Source of the DNA: CAJQLB01 sp041392065
GTDB lineage: Bacteria; Bacteroidota; Bacteroidia; Flavobacteriales; Flavobacteriaceae
DNA length: 64,000 nt
Assembly (NCBI GenBank): GCA_041392065.1
Contig: JAWKMU010000005.1
Span: 1 to 64,000 of the forward strand
Direction: 5' to 3'
Numbering within the stretch: position 1 is the stretch's first letter; each line of letters starts with the position of its first letter. The notes under the pieces are model-generated. The model made no database searches, was not told where the DNA came from, and saw only the letters and a list, made by a program, of their open reading frames with translations. Of this stretch, positions 24,427 to 33,901 are shown piece by piece. A program made the translations under genes and the position numbers.

Positions 24427-25722
24427 TTGCGTAGTAAGCAAATTCATCACATTTCAAACCCTGAAGTATTTAAACACCAACTATTGTTGTGGAGCCAGCA
24501 ATTTGATGCAGTGGTTTGGTTAGATTCAAATAACTATAGCCACCATCAATTACAGTATGATGCTATTTTAGCTGTGGATGAATTTACCAGTATTCTAAGT
24601 GATTATGAAGATGCTTTTGATAAGTTAAAAGAGTATCAAAGCACAATTAATGATTGGATTTTTGGTTATTTAACTTACGACTTGAAAAATGATGTTGAAG
24701 ATTTAAGTTCAGCAAATTTTGATGGTTTAGGATTTCCTGATTTATACTTTTTTCAACCAAAAAAGTTATTTCTACTTAAAGGGAATACATTAGAGCTTCA
24801 TTATTTAAAAATGGTTGATGATGAGTTTGAAGCTGATTTAAAAGCTATTCAAAAATGTCACCTTGAGCGCAGTCGAAAGGTCTCTGACTTGCCCATAAAA
24901 ATCCATCTTAGAATTCACAAAGATGAATATTTTGAAAAAGTAAACACATTGTTGACTCATATTCATAGAGGAGATATTTATGAAGCCAATTTTTGCCAGG
25001 AATTCTATGCTCAAAACACTCAAATTAACCCTTTGGAAACTTACACGAAGCTTAACAAAATTTCTAAACCTCCATTTGCTACGTTTTTAAAATTGAACAA
25101 TAAATATTTATTGTCAGCGTCTCCTGAGCGCTATATTAAAAAAGAAGGACAAACCATTATTTCACAACCTATTAAAGGCACAGCAAAACGATCAGAAAAT
25201 GCTGATGAAGATGCAAAACTAAAAGCAGCTTTAGAGCAAGACATTAAAGAGCGAAGTGAAAATGTAATGATTGTTGATTTGGTAAGAAACGACTTATCTA
25301 AAACAGCTATAAAAGGTAGTGTTGAAGTAAAAGAATTGTGTAAAGTTTATACTTTTGAACAAGTGCATCAAATGATTTCTACTGTTGAAAGCAAAGTTAG
25401 TTCTGACGTGACTCCAATTGATATTATAAAAACTACGTTCCCAATGGGAAGCATGACAGGAGCTCCAAAAATTTCAGCAATGAAAATCATCGAGGAACTC
25501 GAGGAGACTAAGCGTGGTTTATACTCAGGAGCAGTTGGCTATGTTACTCCAGAAGCCGATTTTGATTTTAATGTAATAATCAGAAGCATTTTATATAATG
25601 AAACTAATAAATATGTGTCTTACTCAGTTGGTGGTGCAATCACTGCAAAAAGCGACCCTTTGAAAGAGTATGAAGAATGCTTGATTAAAGCCAAAGCCAT
25701 GCGAGAAGTTTTAGAAAATTAG
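24427..25722 (+). CDS. pabB: Aminodeoxychorismate synthase component I
   Basis: The 431-residue protein has the chorismate-binding blocks HRGDIYEANFCQEFYA, SASPERYIKKEGQ, QPIKGTAKR, SENVMIVDLVRNDL and FPMGSMTGAPKISAMKI. The lysine in PIKGT marks the aminodeoxychorismate (folate) branch; anthranilate synthases have alanine. It makes 4-amino-4-deoxychorismate for folate with an amidotransferase partner not seen here. It starts at TTG 24427, behind a -7 box. Residues about 144-154 (CHLERSRKVSD) are encoded by an interspersed palindromic repeat inserted in frame between the N-terminal and catalytic parts. tilS and ade follow closely. Confidence 0.92.
   Translation: MRSKQIHHISNPEVFKHQLLLWSQQFDAVVWLDSNNYSHHQLQYDAILAVDEFTSILSDYEDAFDKLKEYQSTINDWIFGYLTYDLKNDVEDLSSANFDGLGFPDLYFFQPKKLFLLKGNTLELHYLKMVDDEFEADLKAIQKCHLERSRKVSDLPIKIHLRIHKDEYFEKVNTLLTHIHRGDIYEANFCQEFYAQNTQINPLETYTKLNKISKPPFATFLKLNNKYLLSASPERYIKKEGQTIISQPIKGTAKRSENADEDAKLKAALEQDIKERSENVMIVDLVRNDLSKTAIKGSVEVKELCKVYTFEQVHQMISTVESKVSSDVTPIDIIKTTFPMGSMTGAPKISAMKIIEELEETKRGLYSGAVGYVTPEADFDFNVIIRSILYNETNKYVSYSVGGAITAKSDPLKEYEECLIKAKAMREVLEN
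24860..24881. repeat. Interspersed palindrome translated within pabB
   Basis: ACCTT (24860-24864) and AAGGT (24877-24881) flank GAGCGCAGTCGA. The copy at 55996-56017 has the same layout with ATCCT/AGGAT flanking GAGCAACGTCGA: 9 of 12 loop bases are shared and the stems differ in a compensatory way. The flanks TGTC and CTCTGAC extend the likely unit to 24856-24887. Confidence 0.7.
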
Positions 25723-25735
25723 CATAAATTTGAGA

Positions 25736-27049
25736 ATGCTCAAGCAATTTGAACAACATATCAACAAAAACTTCCCTTTCTTAAAAAAAGGAAAACTACT
25801 TATTGCTATTTCTGGAGGTGTTGATAGCGTTGTGCTTGCTTATCTATGTAAAGAAATTAATCTCAACGTTGCTTTGGCGCATTGTAATTTTAATCTTAGA
25901 GACAAAGAGAGTGACGCAGATGAAGATTTTGTTTTAGAGCTAGCCAAAAACTGGAATCTTGAAGTCTTTATTGAAAATTTCAATACCAAACAGTTTGCTC
26001 AAGATAAAAAGATGAGTACACAAGTTGCAGCAAGAACTTTGCGTTACTTTTGGTTTGATGAAATTGCATCACAACTTGGATATCAATATATTTTAACGGC
26101 TCATCATGCTGATGATAATTTTGAAACGTTTTTAATCAATCTTTCCAGAGGAACAGGTTTAGATGGTTTATTAGGCATTCCTGATGTTAACGAAAATATT
26201 GTAAGACCATTACTTCCATTTAAACGTGAAGATATTGAAAAATTTGCGAAACAGAAAAAGCTCAAATGGAGAGAAGATAGCAGTAATTCTTCAACAAAAT
26301 ACTTGCGAAATAAATTGAGGCACGATGTCATTCCTATCTTAAAAGGAATAAATCCGAAACTACTTCAAAACTTCAAAAAAACACAAGAGTATTTGAATGA
26401 TATAAAGGATATAGTTGATGATAGAATAGACGAAGTTGCCAAAAAAGTAGTCAGTAAAACAAGTCATAATGGAATAGCTTTACATATTGAAGAACTTCAA
26501 AAACTCACTAATACTCAAGCTTATCTATATGAATTGCTTCATGGATTTGGATTTACACAATGGAATGATATTCTTGATTTGTTATCAGCTCAATCAGGAA
26601 AGCAAATATTTTCTAACACACATCGATTGTTAAAAGATCGCGATTATTTAATTCTTTCTGAAATAAAAGAGCAACAAGACAAATCAATTAAAATAACCGA
26701 TTATCAGTCACTTGTTTTAGTACCATTTGGTAAACTGTCAATAAAAGAAGTAGATAAAACCACCAAAACTTCTAAGCATATTATCTACCTAGATAAATCA
26801 CTTTTAAAGTTTCCATTAACTTTAAGACAATGGAAAGAAGGCGACTTTTTTTTCCCTTTAGGAATGAAAGGAAAAAAGAAATTGAGCAAGTATTTTAAGG
26901 ACGAAAAATTGTCACTTCTGGAAAAAGAAAATATTTGGTTGTTGTGTTCTGATAACGACATTGTTTGGATTTTAAATCAAAGAGCTGACAGTAGGTTTGA
27001 GGTTACAGAAAAAACCAAAAGCATTTTAAAAATTGAAATTAAACAATGA
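25736..27049 (+). CDS. tilS: tRNA(Ile)-lysidine synthase
   Basis: From the ATG at 25736 the protein has 437 residues. The PP-loop LLIAISGGVDSVVLAYL near the N-terminus binds ATP, and the family block LAHCNFNLRDKESDADE follows, with LTAHHADDNFETFLINLSRG and GLLGIP. The C-terminal TilS domain (WKEGDFFFPLGMKGKKKLSK) is present. TilS converts the wobble cytidine of tRNA-Ile(CAU) to lysidine and is essential. The in-frame TTG at 25730 is a possible earlier start. It lies 13 nt after pabB, and its stop overlaps the ade start (ATGA), so the three genes form an operon. Confidence 0.94.
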   Translation: MLKQFEQHINKNFPFLKKGKLLIAISGGVDSVVLAYLCKEINLNVALAHCNFNLRDKESDADEDFVLELAKNWNLEVFIENFNTKQFAQDKKMSTQVAARTLRYFWFDEIASQLGYQYILTAHHADDNFETFLINLSRGTGLDGLLGIPDVNENIVRPLLPFKREDIEKFAKQKKLKWREDSSNSSTKYLRNKLRHDVIPILKGINPKLLQNFKKTQEYLNDIKDIVDDRIDEVAKKVVSKTSHNGIALHIEELQKLTNTQAYLYELLHGFGFTQWNDILDLLSAQSGKQIFSNTHRLLKDRDYLILSEIKEQQDKSIKITDYQSLVLVPFGKLSIKEVDKTTKTSKHIIYLDKSLLKFPLTLRQWKEGDFFFPLGMKGKKKLSKYFKDEKLSLLEKENIWLLCSDNDIVWILNQRADSRFEVTEKTKSILKIEIKQ

Positions 27050-28668
27050 TAATTCAGGGTAAAATAGTAGACATAAAAAATAGACGAATTTACAAGGGTG
27101 AAATTGCGCATAAGAATGGTAAAATTGTCTCTATTACTGAAAAAGATCATGATGAAAACAATTATATTATTCCTGGATTTGTGGATGCTCACATTCACAT
27201 AGAAAGTTCTATGTTAGTGCCAAGTGAATTTATGAGATTGGCTATAAAACATGGTACAGTAGCAACAGTTTCAGATCCTCATGAAATTGCTAATGTATTA
27301 GGAGTTGATGGTGTTGAATTTATGATTGAAAACGGAAAGCGAACACCTTTTAAATTCAATTTCGGAGCACCTTCTTGCGTACCAGCAACTGGTTTTGAAT
27401 CTGCAGGAGCAATTATTGATTCAGAGGATATTAAAAAGTTACTAGCCAATGACGACATTAAATATTTAGCTGAAATGATGAATTATCCAGGCGTGATTTA
27501 TAATGACGAAGAAGTTATGAAGAAGATTGCTTGGGCAAAACATTACAACAAACCAATTGATGGTCATGCTCCAGGATTAAGAGGAGATGACTTAACTAAA
27601 TATATCAAGACTGGAATTTCAACAGATCATGAATGTTTTACTTATGAAGAAGGTTTAGAAAAACTACAAAAAGGAATGAAAGTTCTCATTCGTGAAGGTA
27701 GTGCTGCCAAAAATTTTGAAGCACTTATTGATTTGCTTCCTGAGCATTATAATAATTTGATGTTTTGTAGCGACGATAAACATCCTGATGATTTATTGAT
27801 TGGTCACATTAACACACTTTGTGCTCGTGCTGTTGCAAAAGGTATAGACGTTTTTAAAGTGCTGCAAGTTGCATGTATTAATCCTGTTGAACATTACAAT
27901 TTAAGTGTTGGACTATTAAAAGTAGGAGATGCAGCCGATTTTATTGAAGTTGAAGATTTAGTTAATTTTAAAACTATTAGCACATACATCAATGGTCATA
28001 GATTGTTTCATCTTGATGCTACTTTTGTAAGACCAATTGAATTTGAAATTCCTAATAATTTTAAGACTTTAGAAAAGATTGTTTCCGATTTTAAAGTAAA
28101 ATCTTCTACCAAAAAAATTAGAGTGATTGAAGCCTTAGAAGGACAATTAGTCACTAACGAATTGATTGAAAGTGCTACAATAATAAATGAAAATTTAGTT
28201 TCAAATACTGAAAATGACATTTTAAAAATTGTTTTGGTTAATCGCTATCAAAATCAAAAACCTGCCATTGCATTTATTAAAAACTTTGGTTTAAAAGAAG
28301 GTGCTATAGCATCTTCAGTTGGTCATGATTCACACAATATTATTGCAGTAGGTGTGTCTGATGAAGCTATATGCAAAGCTGTAAATTTAGTAATTAAACA
28401 TAAAGGAGGTATTTGTGCAGTTTCAAATTCAGAAGAAAAAATATTATCACTTCCAGTAGCAGGAATTATGAGTGACAGAGATGGAAAAACGGTTGGCGAA
28501 CAATATGCAGAGCTTGATAAAATGGCAAAACAAATGGGAAGTACTTTAAATGCTCCATACATGACGTTGTCGTTCATGGCACTTTTGGTGATTCCCTCTT
28601 TGAAATTAAGTGATAAAGGACTATTTGATGGCAATGAATTTAAGTTTACATCTTTAGAAGTTAATTAA
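27046..28668 (+). CDS. ade: Adenine deaminase
   Basis: The 540-residue protein has the amidohydrolase metal motif PGFVDAHIHIESSML, further metal ligands in DGHAPGL and TDHECFTYEE, and the catalytic-site block FCSDDKHPDDLL. Its C-terminal Ade-type domain includes ASSVGHDSHNIIAVGVSD and GGICAVSN. The length matches bacterial Ade (about 540-590). It converts adenine to hypoxanthine and ammonia in purine salvage. ATGA overlap with tilS shows translational coupling. Confidence 0.94.
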   Translation: MIIQGKIVDIKNRRIYKGEIAHKNGKIVSITEKDHDENNYIIPGFVDAHIHIESSMLVPSEFMRLAIKHGTVATVSDPHEIANVLGVDGVEFMIENGKRTPFKFNFGAPSCVPATGFESAGAIIDSEDIKKLLANDDIKYLAEMMNYPGVIYNDEEVMKKIAWAKHYNKPIDGHAPGLRGDDLTKYIKTGISTDHECFTYEEGLEKLQKGMKVLIREGSAAKNFEALIDLLPEHYNNLMFCSDDKHPDDLLIGHINTLCARAVAKGIDVFKVLQVACINPVEHYNLSVGLLKVGDAADFIEVEDLVNFKTISTYINGHRLFHLDATFVRPIEFEIPNNFKTLEKIVSDFKVKSSTKKIRVIEALEGQLVTNELIESATIINENLVSNTENDILKIVLVNRYQNQKPAIAFIKNFGLKEGAIASSVGHDSHNIIAVGVSDEAICKAVNLVIKHKGGICAVSNSEEKILSLPVAGIMSDRDGKTVGEQYAELDKMAKQMGSTLNAPYMTLSFMALLVIPSLKLSDKGLFDGNEFKFTSLEVN

Positions 28669-28671
28669 TTT

Positions 28672-29631
28672 ATGCCAATAGTAAATTCTACCTATAAAGC
28701 ACCATATTTTTTTAAAAACGGATTTGTTTCTACAGTATATTCAGGATTAGTTAGAAGAGTAAATCTAGAGCAAGAACGAGAACGAATAACATTGAAGGAT
28801 GGTGATTTTCTGGATTTAGATTGGAGCTTTTCAAAAGAAAACAATAATAAAGTAATTGTCTTGTTGCATGGACTTGAAGGAAATGGCCAACGTCCTTACA
28901 TGTTAGGTCCAGCAAAATTATTTAACAATAATGGAGTAGATGCTGTTTGTGTAAATTTTAGAGGTTGTAGTGGCGAACCCAATTTGAAATATAGAAGTTA
29001 TCATTCAGGCGCAACAGAAGATTTAGAAGATGTCTTTAATTACCTGATTAATATTAAAAATTACTCCGAAATTTTCGTTCATGGTATCAGCCTTGGAGGC
29101 AACATGATTTTAAAATATTTAGGAGAAAGGAACAATGTGCCTTTTGAAATAAAAGGAGTTGCAGCAGTCTCTGTACCATGTGACTTAAATGGTTCTTGCA
29201 AAGAATTGCATACTTTAAAAAATAAACTCTATCACGACAATTTTAAAAGATATTTAGTTGGTAGACTTAAAGAAAAACAAAGGCAACATCCTGATAAATT
29301 GAACACTAAAGAAATTAATGCAATTGATACTTTAAGAGATTTCGATAATGTTTACACTTCCAGAGCTCATGGTTTTAAAGATGCATCAGATTATTACAAA
29401 CAATGCAGTAGTTTGCAGTTTTTGTCAAATATTAATGTTCCAACATTAATTATTAATGCATTAAACGATTCTTTCTTATCTCCAGAATGTTACCCAATAA
29501 AAGAAGCAAAAAGCAATGGTCATCTATATTTAGAAATGCCAACTCACGGAGGACATGTTGGATTTGTTAAGTTTAATGATTATTACTATAACGAAGTACG
29601 AGCTTTAGATTTTTTATTAGGCGAGAAATAG
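28672..29631 (+). CDS. YheT-like alpha/beta hydrolase
   Basis: The 319-residue protein has the oxyanion region VLLHGLEGNGQRPYM, the nucleophile elbow VHGISLGGNMILKYLGE (G-x-S-x-G), and a probable catalytic Asp in INALNDSFLSPE and His in PTHGGHVGFV. These are the hallmarks of the YheT/ABHD family of alpha/beta hydrolases, cytoplasmic esterases of unclear substrate. It follows ade by 3 nt, so it is the last gene of the pabB-tilS-ade unit. Confidence 0.9.
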   Translation: MPIVNSTYKAPYFFKNGFVSTVYSGLVRRVNLEQERERITLKDGDFLDLDWSFSKENNNKVIVLLHGLEGNGQRPYMLGPAKLFNNNGVDAVCVNFRGCSGEPNLKYRSYHSGATEDLEDVFNYLINIKNYSEIFVHGISLGGNMILKYLGERNNVPFEIKGVAAVSVPCDLNGSCKELHTLKNKLYHDNFKRYLVGRLKEKQRQHPDKLNTKEINAIDTLRDFDNVYTSRAHGFKDASDYYKQCSSLQFLSNINVPTLIINALNDSFLSPECYPIKEAKSNGHLYLEMPTHGGHVGFVKFNDYYYNEVRALDFLLGEK

Positions 29632-29842
29632 TTTATTCTAACACTAGTAAATCTCTATGCAGATTAACTTCTTGTAAAGTAAACCATTATCGAGATTAAC
29701 TGAAAAACTCCAAATATTTTGCAACTTCATACCAAATATTATTAGACAACTAATTTTTTGGTTTTATAAATGTTAAACTCATTTTATTGTAAAATCCATT
29801 TCTGAAGTTTGTCTATATTTAAAGAATTAACCAACCAATCTG

Positions 29843-32623
29843 ATGAAATATATTCTTAGTATTGCCTTGTTTTTTAGCTGTTTTCAGTTATTCTCTCAAA
29901 ATCAAGATACAATTTCAGTAAGTTTTACTGACGTTACTATTCCAGAGGCCATTAATCAAATAGAACAAGTTTCAAATTATAAGTTTTTTTACTTAGATGA
30001 GTGGTTTACCGATGAACGTGTTAGTGGAAATTTTTCTAATCAATCTCTTGAATCAGTTTTAACAGATGTGTTCAAAAACACAGTTCTTAATTTTTACATA
30101 TACAAAGGTAACAGTGTTATTCTAACAAAAAACAATGTTATATATGACTCCTTATCAAACACTTTTTTTGATATTATCCCAAAAGAAGAAAGAGTAGACG
30201 ATATAGAAACCGGAAAAGAAGCCGAAGTAGTTTCAAACCCTGTTTTTTATAAAGAAGAAAATATTATTGCAAAGACTACAGATACTATTACTCCAGTAAA
30301 AATTGGTAAGGAAGAAAAATCACCAACTCAAGATAAATATAAGCTTTCTGGCTATGTTAAAAATGATAAAGGTGAGCCTTTATCTAATGTTTCGGTATCT
30401 GTGCAAGGTAAAGATATTGGTACAACAACTAACGACAACGGTTATTATGAGCTACAATTAAATACTGGAACCTATAGTATAGTAACAAGTTCGCTTAGCA
30501 CTAAAAGAGGTAGAAAGCGTGTGGTTTTGTATAACGATGGTGTTTTAGATTTTACTCTTGAAGAAAGCTTTGAGACACTTGATGAAGTTCTTATACAAGC
30601 AGAAGTAGACAGAAACGTAAGAGAAACCATAACAGGATTGACCAAAATTGATGTAGAAGAAATCAAAAATATTCCTTTGGTTTTAGGTGAGCGAGATATT
30701 TTAAAGGTGGCAACAACATTGCCAGGAATTGCAGTTGCTGGTGAAGGCTCAAATGGTTACAATGTAAGAGGTGGTAAAACCGACCAAAACCTTATTTTGT
30801 TGGATGATGCAGCTATTTATAATCCATCACATTTATTTGGAATTTTTTCTGCTATCAATCCTTTTACAACTGGTGAAGTTAATATCTATAAAGGGAACTT
30901 GCCATCAGAGTATGGAGGACGTTTATCCTCTGTTTTCGATATCAGCTCAAAAGATGCCAATACAAAAGATTTTGCAGCTGAAGTATCTGTTGGTCCTGTA
31001 ACTGGAAATGTAACTTTAGAAATTCCTACAGTTGAAGATAAAGCAGGAATTATGTTAGGAGGAAGAGCAGCTTATGCTGGCTGGATTTTACGTTCTCTAG
31101 ATGAAGAACAGCTTAAAAACAGCGAAGCATCATTCTATGATGTTATTTTAAAATACAATCATGAGTTAAGTGAAAAAGACGATTTTAGAACATCTGCTTA
31201 TTATAGTAGAGATAGATTCAGCATAACTTCAGATTCTATTTATGGTTATAGCAATAGGCTGTTTTCGGTTGGTTGGGAACATGAAATAAATTCAAAACAC
31301 GATTTCCAACTTACACTTTCAAATAGTGAATATAAATTTGATATAGAATATGATGGAGATTTTACCAATGATTTTGACTTAAACTATAAAAACACAGAAA
31401 CTGAACTGAAGTTAAAATTTAATTACAAGCATGATGACGAAAAACGATTTAACTATGGTCTTTCAGCAAAGCTATATGGTATTGAACCAGGAGAAGTAAA
31501 ACCTTTGGGTCCTGAGTCTATTGTTGAAGCCAAAAAAGTTGAAAAAGAAAAAGGATTAGAAACCGCATTGTTTGTTTCAGGTGATATAGAGTTAAGCGAA
31601 AAGTTTGCTATTGATGCTGGTTTACGTTATTCGTTCTATTCATTTCTTGGTAGTTCTACACAACGAACTTACACTGTTGGATTGCCAAAAAGTGATGCTA
31701 CGTTAGAAGAAACCTTAACCTATGGAAATAATGAGTTTATTAAAACCTATGGAGGTTTGGAAGCACGTCTTTCTGCAAGGTACTTTTTAGCCGAAGATTT
31801 TTCAGTTAAAGGAAGTTACAACAATACGTTTCAATACATACATACCTTATCAACTAACACGACAGTTTCTCCAACTGATACTTGGAAATTGTCAGACATG
31901 AATATAAAACCTCAAAAAGCCCAGCAATTTGCTTTAGGTCTTTATAAGAATTTTCAAGACAATATGTATGAGTTTAGTTTAGAAGGGTATTATAAAACTT
32001 ATAATGACATTTTAGATTACAAAGTTGGTGCCCAATTATTGCTTAACGAACGATTAGAAACTGAAGTATTGCAAGGTGAAGGTAGAGCTTATGGTGTTGA
32101 GTTTTTAATAAAGAAAAACAAAGGTGTGTTTAATGGTTGGTTAGGTTACACTTATTCAAAGTCTGAAGTTAAATTAGATAGCCAATTTGCAGAAGAACGA
32201 GTTAATGGTGGTGAATACTTTCCAGCAAATTATGACAAACCTCACGATTTTAGTGTTGTAGCCAATTATAAACTTACAAAACGTTTTAGTTTCTCTGGAA
32301 ATTTTGCTTACCAAACTGGTAGACCTGTAACCTATCCAGTTGGAACTTATATTTTTAATGGAGCAGAGTATGTGTTATATAGCGATAGAAATAAATTCAG
32401 AATTCCAGACTATTACAGGTTGGATATTGGGTTTAATTATGAAGGCAATCATAAAATAGAAAAGCTAGCTCATAGTTTCTGGAATATTTCTATTTACAAT
32501 GTGTTAGGTCGTAACAATCCTTATTCAGTATTTTTTGTTACCGAAGATGGACAAGTAAAGGCTTATCAAAGTTCCATTTTTTCTATTCCAATACCAACAT
32601 TAACCTATAATTTTAAATTTTAA
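29843..32623 (+). CDS. TonB-dependent outer-membrane receptor with STN and carboxypeptidase-like domains
   Basis: The 926-residue protein has a signal peptide ending QLFSQ, an STN domain (about residues 23-105: IPEAINQIEQVSNYKFFYLD), a spacer, then a carboxypeptidase-regulatory-like beta domain (KLSGYVKNDKGEPLSNVSVS), the plug (LPGIAVAGEGSNGYNVRGG and FDISSKD) and a 22-strand beta-barrel ending in an aromatic strand (TLTYNFKF). STN domains usually signal to an anti-sigma factor, but no FecI/FecR pair is in this window. It is followed by two DUF4249 lipoproteins with one-base overlap, the usual partner for this receptor class. Ligand unknown. Confidence 0.9.
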   Translation: MKYILSIALFFSCFQLFSQNQDTISVSFTDVTIPEAINQIEQVSNYKFFYLDEWFTDERVSGNFSNQSLESVLTDVFKNTVLNFYIYKGNSVILTKNNVIYDSLSNTFFDIIPKEERVDDIETGKEAEVVSNPVFYKEENIIAKTTDTITPVKIGKEEKSPTQDKYKLSGYVKNDKGEPLSNVSVSVQGKDIGTTTNDNGYYELQLNTGTYSIVTSSLSTKRGRKRVVLYNDGVLDFTLEESFETLDEVLIQAEVDRNVRETITGLTKIDVEEIKNIPLVLGERDILKVATTLPGIAVAGEGSNGYNVRGGKTDQNLILLDDAAIYNPSHLFGIFSAINPFTTGEVNIYKGNLPSEYGGRLSSVFDISSKDANTKDFAAEVSVGPVTGNVTLEIPTVEDKAGIMLGGRAAYAGWILRSLDEEQLKNSEASFYDVILKYNHELSEKDDFRTSAYYSRDRFSITSDSIYGYSNRLFSVGWEHEINSKHDFQLTLSNSEYKFDIEYDGDFTNDFDLNYKNTETELKLKFNYKHDDEKRFNYGLSAKLYGIEPGEVKPLGPESIVEAKKVEKEKGLETALFVSGDIELSEKFAIDAGLRYSFYSFLGSSTQRTYTVGLPKSDATLEETLTYGNNEFIKTYGGLEARLSARYFLAEDFSVKGSYNNTFQYIHTLSTNTTVSPTDTWKLSDMNIKPQKAQQFALGLYKNFQDNMYEFSLEGYYKTYNDILDYKVGAQLLLNERLETEVLQGEGRAYGVEFLIKKNKGVFNGWLGYTYSKSEVKLDSQFAEERVNGGEYFPANYDKPHDFSVVANYKLTKRFSFSGNFAYQTGRPVTYPVGTYIFNGAEYVLYSDRNKFRIPDYYRLDIGFNYEGNHKIEKLAHSFWNISIYNVLGRNNPYSVFFVTEDGQVKAYQSSIFSIPIPTLTYNFKF

Positions 32624-33891
32624 TGCAACTAGTTTTGAAAAAAGAAATAACATATGTCATCGGAATCCTTTCAATAGTATTTTTAACAACAGCGTGTGTT
32701 GAAGAAATTCCATTAGAAACAGAAAGCTTTGAAAGTGTTTTGGTAGTTGAAGCTACCATTACCAATGAAAATAAGCAGCAAGAGATTTTACTATCGCGTT
32801 CTTACATGTTCGATAGTATTCCTGTTAAAGAAACAAACGCTATAGTTAGAGTTATGGATGATGCAGCAAATACCTACAACTTCACAGAAACAGAACCAGG
32901 AGTTTACAAATCTCAAATAGCCTTTGCAGCACAACCAAACCGAAATTATAATTTGTCTGTTGTAACCTCAAGTGGTCAAGAATATGGTTCAAGTCAAATG
33001 AAGTTAACTCAGCCTACAACAATAGATAATTTGTATGTTGAAAGAGATTTTAATGAAAATGGTATAGAAGGTGTTTCAGTTTATGTAGATAGTTATGACC
33101 CAACTGGCAATTCAAAATATTATAGACATGAATATGAAGAGACTTATAAAATTATTGCGCCTTTTTATTCACCATTTGAGATGATATCTAATGATGTGGA
33201 ATTCCCAATTTTAGTTGAAGACCAGCCTGACTTTCAAACAATTCAAGAATTAGTTGATTTTGTAGTGACAACTCAACTTAGACCTGAACAAGAGCGAATA
33301 TGTTATAAAACTATAAACTCTAACGAAATAATTACAACAAGCTCTGTAGGGCTTTCAGAAGACAGATTGGATAAATATAGAGTTAGGTTTGTTGGAAGAG
33401 ATAATACTGAAATTATGCATAGATACAGTATTTTGGTGAAGCAGTTTGTACAATCTTTAGAAGCGCATACCTTTTATGAGACCTTAAAAACACAATCCAT
33501 TTCGGATAACGTGTTTTCTGAAACACAACCAGGATTTTTGCAAGGGAATGTATTTTCTTTAAGCAATAGCAATCAAAAAGTTATTGGCTTTTTTGAAGTG
33601 TCTTCTTTTGATTCTAAACGTGTGTTTTTTAATTATGTCGATTTGTTTCCAGGAGAAGATTTGCCTCCTTATTTTATTACTTGTGACGATTTTTTTGAGC
33701 CATCTCCTGTAAGAACGGATATGCTAACAGGTGATTGGTTAAATTCACCTTTAGCTGATGATGTTAAGTACAGAGGCTATCAATATTTTGATAATCAAGG
33801 AGAATCTTTTCCTTACAGACTTGTACTAAATATTTGTGGAGATTGCACCTTTGCAGGTGATAACGAAGAACCAGATTTTTGGGTAGATTAA
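32623..33891 (+). CDS. DUF4249 lipoprotein (first copy)
   Basis: The 422-residue protein has a lipoprotein signal with the lipobox ending TTAC (VFLTTACVEEIPLE), placing it in the outer membrane. The DUF4249 domain follows: beta-rich N-terminal part (VVEATITNENKQQEI, RSYMFDSIPVKETNA, YNLSVVTSSGQEYG) and YDPTGNSKYYRHEYEE. DUF4249 proteins accompany TonB receptors as SusD-like accessory lipoproteins; function unproven. Its start overlaps the receptor stop (TAATG). About the first 170 residues are near-identical to the next gene; the rest is divergent. Confidence 0.88.
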   Translation: MQLVLKKEITYVIGILSIVFLTTACVEEIPLETESFESVLVVEATITNENKQQEILLSRSYMFDSIPVKETNAIVRVMDDAANTYNFTETEPGVYKSQIAFAAQPNRNYNLSVVTSSGQEYGSSQMKLTQPTTIDNLYVERDFNENGIEGVSVYVDSYDPTGNSKYYRHEYEETYKIIAPFYSPFEMISNDVEFPILVEDQPDFQTIQELVDFVVTTQLRPEQERICYKTINSNEIITTSSVGLSEDRLDKYRVRFVGRDNTEIMHRYSILVKQFVQSLEAHTFYETLKTQSISDNVFSETQPGFLQGNVFSLSNSNQKVIGFFEVSSFDSKRVFFNYVDLFPGEDLPPYFITCDDFFEPSPVRTDMLTGDWLNSPLADDVKYRGYQYFDNQGESFPYRLVLNICGDCTFAGDNEEPDFWVD

Positions 33892-33901
33892 ATTGTAAGT
33901 T

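Noticed and set aside
25725..25732. TAAATTTG as a promoter for tilS
   Set aside because: The gene is 13 nt after pabB in a tight operon, and the box would place transcription start at the start codon; likely chance.
29632..29842. Possible riboswitch upstream of the TonB receptor
   Set aside because: No recognisable conserved riboswitch core; only AT-rich leader sequence.
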